Below are positions 8,507 to 10,010 of a stretch of DNA of 10,010 nucleotides, one piece after another. Made by a program: the position numbers and the translations under genes. The notes beneath the pieces are model-generated. The model was not told the DNA's origin, did no database searches, and saw only the letters and a program-made list of their open reading frames with translations. Source of the DNA: an uncultured Clostridia bacterium (GTDB taxonomy: Bacteria > Bacillota > Clostridia > Christensenellales > Borkfalkiaceae); assembly GCA_947176445.1 (NCBI GenBank), contig CAMWQK010000015.1, forward strand, positions 1 through 10,010. Reading direction: 5' to 3'. Positions within the stretch are counted from its first letter, which is position 1. The number at the start of each line of letters is the position of its first letter.

Positions 8507-8514
8507 CTCTCCTT
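8507..8514 (-). promoter_or_regulatory. Ribosome binding site of dnaK
   Basis: The minus strand carries AAGGAGAG in the 27-base grpE-dnaK gap. It is a near-perfect Shine-Dalgarno sequence, with 11 bases between AAGGAG and the dnaK ATG. Confidence 0.7.
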
Positions 8515-8524
8515 ATTCTTCCGA

Positions 8525-9055
8525 TTATTTTGTAACGACAACCTGCGCAAACCGCAGGACTTTACCGTTCTGTTCATAGCCTTTGAGATATACCTGCTTG
8601 ACGATCCCGCTCTCTTCATGGTGCGCAGGTTCGATCGCCATGATCGCCTCGCACTTCTCCGCGTCGAACGGCTCGCCGACGGGGTTAATCTCGACGATCT
8701 TCTCGCCTTCGAGCAGCCGCTCGTATGCTTTGAGCACCATTGCGAGCCCCTGCGCCGTCTTTTCGTCCTGACAGCTGTGGAGCGCGCGTTCGAGATTGTC
8801 GCCGATGGGGAAGAGCTTGGATACGACGTCCGCACGCCCCTCCGCATACGCCTGCGTACGCGTCTGCGCGGTGCGCTTGCGATAGTTCTCATACTCCGCC
8901 GTCACCGCGTACCATTTGCGCTTGTAGTCCTCCGCGAGCGCCTGCGCCTCGGCAAGAGCCACGTCTTCGGGCGTCGTCTCGACGATTTCCGATTCGATTT
9001 CTTCTTCGTTCACGTGCTTCATCTCCTCGCCTCTTTGCTGTGTCTTCTTTGACAT
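8525..9055 (-). CDS. grpE: Nucleotide exchange factor GrpE
   Basis: The 176-residue homodimeric factor releases ADP from DnaK. The acidic, low-complexity N-terminus (EEEIESEIVETTPED) leads into a long coiled-coil helix (about 30-75, including YKRKWYAVTAEYENYRKRT). Next come the conserved LFPIGDNLERAL segment and the C-terminal beta domain, with PVGEPFDAEKCEAIMAIE and the typical ending QVYLKGYEQNGKVLRFAQVVVTK. A Cys sits where many GrpE proteins have His in the FDPxxHEA motif. The start is not fully settled. The ATG at 9055 has only a weak GGTGG upstream, whereas the in-frame ATG at 9022 (165 residues, MKHVNEEE) follows AGAGG with seven-base spacing. The longer form is reported. This is the first gene of the operon; hrcA, which usually precedes it in Bacillota, is absent here. 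Confidence 0.95.
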   Translation of the reverse strand: MSKKTQQRGEEMKHVNEEEIESEIVETTPEDVALAEAQALAEDYKRKWYAVTAEYENYRKRTAQTRTQAYAEGRADVVSKLFPIGDNLERALHSCQDEKTAQGLAMVLKAYERLLEGEKIVEINPVGEPFDAEKCEAIMAIEPAHHEESGIVKQVYLKGYEQNGKVLRFAQVVVTK

Positions 9056-9096
9056 GTTGTTACCACCGTTACTCGTTTCTTCAAAGTGTCACCTTT

Positions 9097-9125
9097 AATA
9101 TAATGCAAACTTTCCCGCCTTAAAC
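9097..9125 (-). promoter_or_regulatory. Weak candidate promoter of the grpE operon
   Basis: The minus strand has TATATT (9102-9097) as a possible -10, about 40 bases before the grpE start. The hexamer 17 bases further upstream, GTTTAA (9125-9120), is a poor -35. It directly abuts the GCGGAA inverted repeat at 9126-9146. The weak -35 suggests either activator dependence or that the true promoter is elsewhere; I find no better one. Confidence 0.35.
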
Positions 9126-9169
9126 GCGGAAGTGAAAATTTTCCGCACAAATCTACAAAAATTTTCCGC
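9126..9169. repeat. Three TTCCGC/GCGGAA hexamers in the grpE-phosphoribosyltransferase divergent gap
   Basis: GCGGAA (9126-9131) and TTCCGC (9141-9146) form an inverted repeat with a 9-base spacer, the same spacer length as CIRCE but a different arm sequence. A further TTCCGC lies at 9164-9169. The last two are embedded in a 12-base identical direct repeat, AAAATTTTCCGC (9135-9146 and 9158-9169), offset by 23 bases. The cluster lies between two divergent transcription units, immediately upstream of the candidate grpE -35. A regulator binding site is an inference. Confidence 0.55.
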
Positions 9170-9176
9170 TTTGCTA

Positions 9177-9205
9177 TTTACAATCGGCAATTTTTATATT
9201 AAAAT
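9177..9205 (+). promoter_or_regulatory. Promoter of the phosphoribosyltransferase-like gene
   Basis: TTTACA (9177-9182), a 17-base spacer and TAAAAT (9200-9205) give a good sigma-A-type promoter. It would start transcription near 9212, leaving a very short leader that begins at the ribosome binding site. An alternative is TTGCTA (9171-9176), 18 bases, TATATT (9195-9200), which gives a slightly longer leader. Confidence 0.6.
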
Positions 9206-9228
9206 AGAAAAAAAGGAGCTTTTTATCT

Positions 9229-9855
9229 ATGGAAACAAGAGCAGTCGAGCTCACGTCTACCTTAAACGGCGCCGTTACCGTCAAAGTTATTCCGGGGCAC
9301 TTTGCGACCAAACACTCGCACGTCTCCCATTGCATCGACATGACAAAGATCAAATCGGAGATGAACATGGCGCTCGCAACGGCGAAAATGTTCGCGGAAG
9401 TGTTCCGCTTTACCCCCGTCGATACGATCATCAGCCTGGAGCGTATGAAGATGGTCGGCGCGTTCCTTGCAAGCGATCTTGCGCTGAACGGGATCAACGT
9501 CAACCGCAATATTGCCGTCATCTCGCCCGAGATTACCAACGATCTTCTGCTGCTGCGCGATAACTTTCTCCCCTATGTAAAGGGACAGCACGTGCTTCTT
9601 CTCACCGCATCGGCAACGACGGGACAGACGATCATGAGCGCGCTCGAAGGCATTCGCTACTACGGCGGCGAGGCGGTCGGCGCGGCGACGGTGTTTGGCG
9701 GCGATTTTCAGGCGGTGGACGTGCCCGTTGCCAGACTGTTCAGCGTGGAAGACATTCCGGGGTATGAGTCGCACGAGCCGACGGCGTGCCCTCTCTGCCG
9801 CTCGGGCGTTCGCGTAGACGCACTCGTCAATTCGTACGGATACAGTAAAATTTAA
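9229..9855 (+). CDS. Phosphoribosyltransferase-like protein (orotate phosphoribosyltransferase-related) with atypical PRPP loop
   Basis: The 208-residue soluble protein resembles type I phosphoribosyltransferases, closest in look to the orotate branch. Supporting features are the alternating strand and helix pattern: VDTIISLERMKMVGAFLASDLAL, then INVNRNIAVISPE, then HVLLLTASATTGQTIMSAL followed by YYGGEAVGAATVF. In active members the PRPP loop normally reads hydrophobic-(D/E)-D-x-x-TTG-(G/K)-(T/S). Here the TTG-x-T part is kept (130-134), but the acidic pair is replaced by Thr-Ala-Ser (126-128). PRPP binding or catalysis may therefore be altered, or the protein may be regulatory. The C-terminus carries CPLC (Cys187, Cys190), a possible half zinc site or disulfide pair. 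AAGGAG (9213-9218) lies 10 bases before the ATG. It is divergent from grpE and followed by a terminator, so it is probably monocistronic. Its substrate base is not predictable from sequence. Confidence 0.85.
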   Translation: METRAVELTSTLNGAVTVKVIPGHFATKHSHVSHCIDMTKIKSEMNMALATAKMFAEVFRFTPVDTIISLERMKMVGAFLASDLALNGINVNRNIAVISPEITNDLLLLRDNFLPYVKGQHVLLLTASATTGQTIMSALEGIRYYGGEAVGAATVFGGDFQAVDVPVARLFSVEDIPGYESHEPTACPLCRSGVRVDALVNSYGYSKI

Positions 9856-9900
9856 GCTGATTATCAATAATAAAAAGCCACGGAAAAGAGTGTCTGTTAT

Positions 9901-9914
9901 AGGGAAATTTCCCT
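9901..9914. repeat. Perfect 14-bp palindrome
   Basis: AGGGAAATTTCCCT is fully self-complementary and lies 46 bases after the phosphoribosyltransferase-like stop codon. It could act as a DNA operator. In RNA its right half competes with a longer weak pairing, in which CCACGG (9878-9883) pairs with CTGTGG (9913-9918, one wobble). The role is unknown. Confidence 0.5.
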
Positions 9915-9929
9915 GTGGTAAAAACTAAT

Positions 9930-9964
9930 AGCCCACTAACTTCGTAAAAGAAGTATAGTGGGCT
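9930..9964. terminator. Intrinsic terminator after the phosphoribosyltransferase-like gene
   Basis: A 14-bp stem with one bulged A (9955): AGCCCACTA then ACTTC pair with GAAGT then TAGTGGGCT around a six-base loop (9944-9949). The + strand tail TTACTTTATT is only moderately T-rich. On the minus strand the stem is followed by ATTAGTTTTT, so it may also stop transcription entering from the right. Confidence 0.75.
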
Positions 9965-9986
9965 TTACTTTATTGATGTTTAGAGC

Positions 9987-10004
9987 GATAAATTGAAATT
10001 TATC
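9987..10004. repeat. Operator-like dyad at the right edge
   Basis: GATAAATT and AATTTATC form perfect 8-bp arms around a GA spacer. Compact AT-rich dyads of this size are typical of dimeric regulator sites. The gene it might control would lie to the right of the window, so the role cannot be judged. No gene is visible between 9856 and the edge. Confidence 0.4.
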
Positions 10005-10010
10005 TGACGC

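Noticed and set aside
7697..9052. 451-codon open frame on the + strand opposite dnaK and grpE
   Set aside because: It spans the reverse of two conserved genes and their gap. Its residue pattern is a mirror effect of high third-position GC, and no domain is recognisable.
9061..9104. Possible degenerate CIRCE or CtsR site upstream of grpE
   Set aside because: There are no TTAGCACTC/GAGTGCTAA arms and no GGTCAAA repeats. The partial AAAG...CTTT symmetry near 9084-9097 matches at only part of its positions.

Overview
The window reads as chromosomal DNA from a Gram-positive anaerobe-like bacterium of the Bacillota (Clostridia sense). The basis is a grpE-dnaK-dnaJ cluster, a 598-residue DnaK (short, as expected for the Gram-positive form without the insert in the ATPase domain), strong AGGAGG-type ribosome binding sites, and clear TTGACA-17-TATAxT promoters. 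Coding DNA is GC-rich at third codon positions, while the gaps between genes are AT-rich. A finer placement, such as a gut Clostridia or Christensenellales lineage, would be a guess. I see no mobile element, CRISPR array, tRNA or rRNA.

Layout. Bases 1-116 hold the 3' end of an unrecognised + strand gene, which converges on a minus-strand gene through a shared bidirectional terminator (164-201). Bases 221-3979 (-) encode a 1252-residue hybrid sensor kinase: two periplasmic-binding-protein-like sensor domains outside the membrane, a membrane span, a PAS-like region, HisKA, HATPase, and two receiver domains with no Hpt domain. Upstream in the same direction, 4142-5299 (-) encodes a membrane-anchored endonuclease/exonuclease/phosphatase-fold enzyme. 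Each of these two genes has its own near-consensus promoter. A factor-independent terminator (5376-5397) separates them from the chaperone operon grpE-dnaK-dnaJ (9055 to 5403, -). At 9229-9855 (+), divergent from grpE, lies a phosphoribosyltransferase-like protein whose PRPP loop has lost its usual acidic pair. The right end (9856-10010) has no gene I can support, but carries a terminator and two perfect DNA dyads.

How the parts work together. GrpE, DnaK and DnaJ form the complete Hsp70 cycle: DnaJ delivers substrate and stimulates ATP hydrolysis, and GrpE releases ADP. The operon lacks the hrcA gene that usually leads it in this phylum, and I find no CIRCE (TTAGCACTC-N9-GAGTGCTAA) or CtsR box upstream. 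Instead the 173-base divergent gap contains three copies of a TTCCGC/GCGGAA hexamer next to a weak candidate grpE promoter, which could be the operator of an undetermined regulator. The kinase and the nuclease-fold protein together look like a cell-envelope sensing and hydrolysis pair, but their ligand and substrate cannot be read from sequence.
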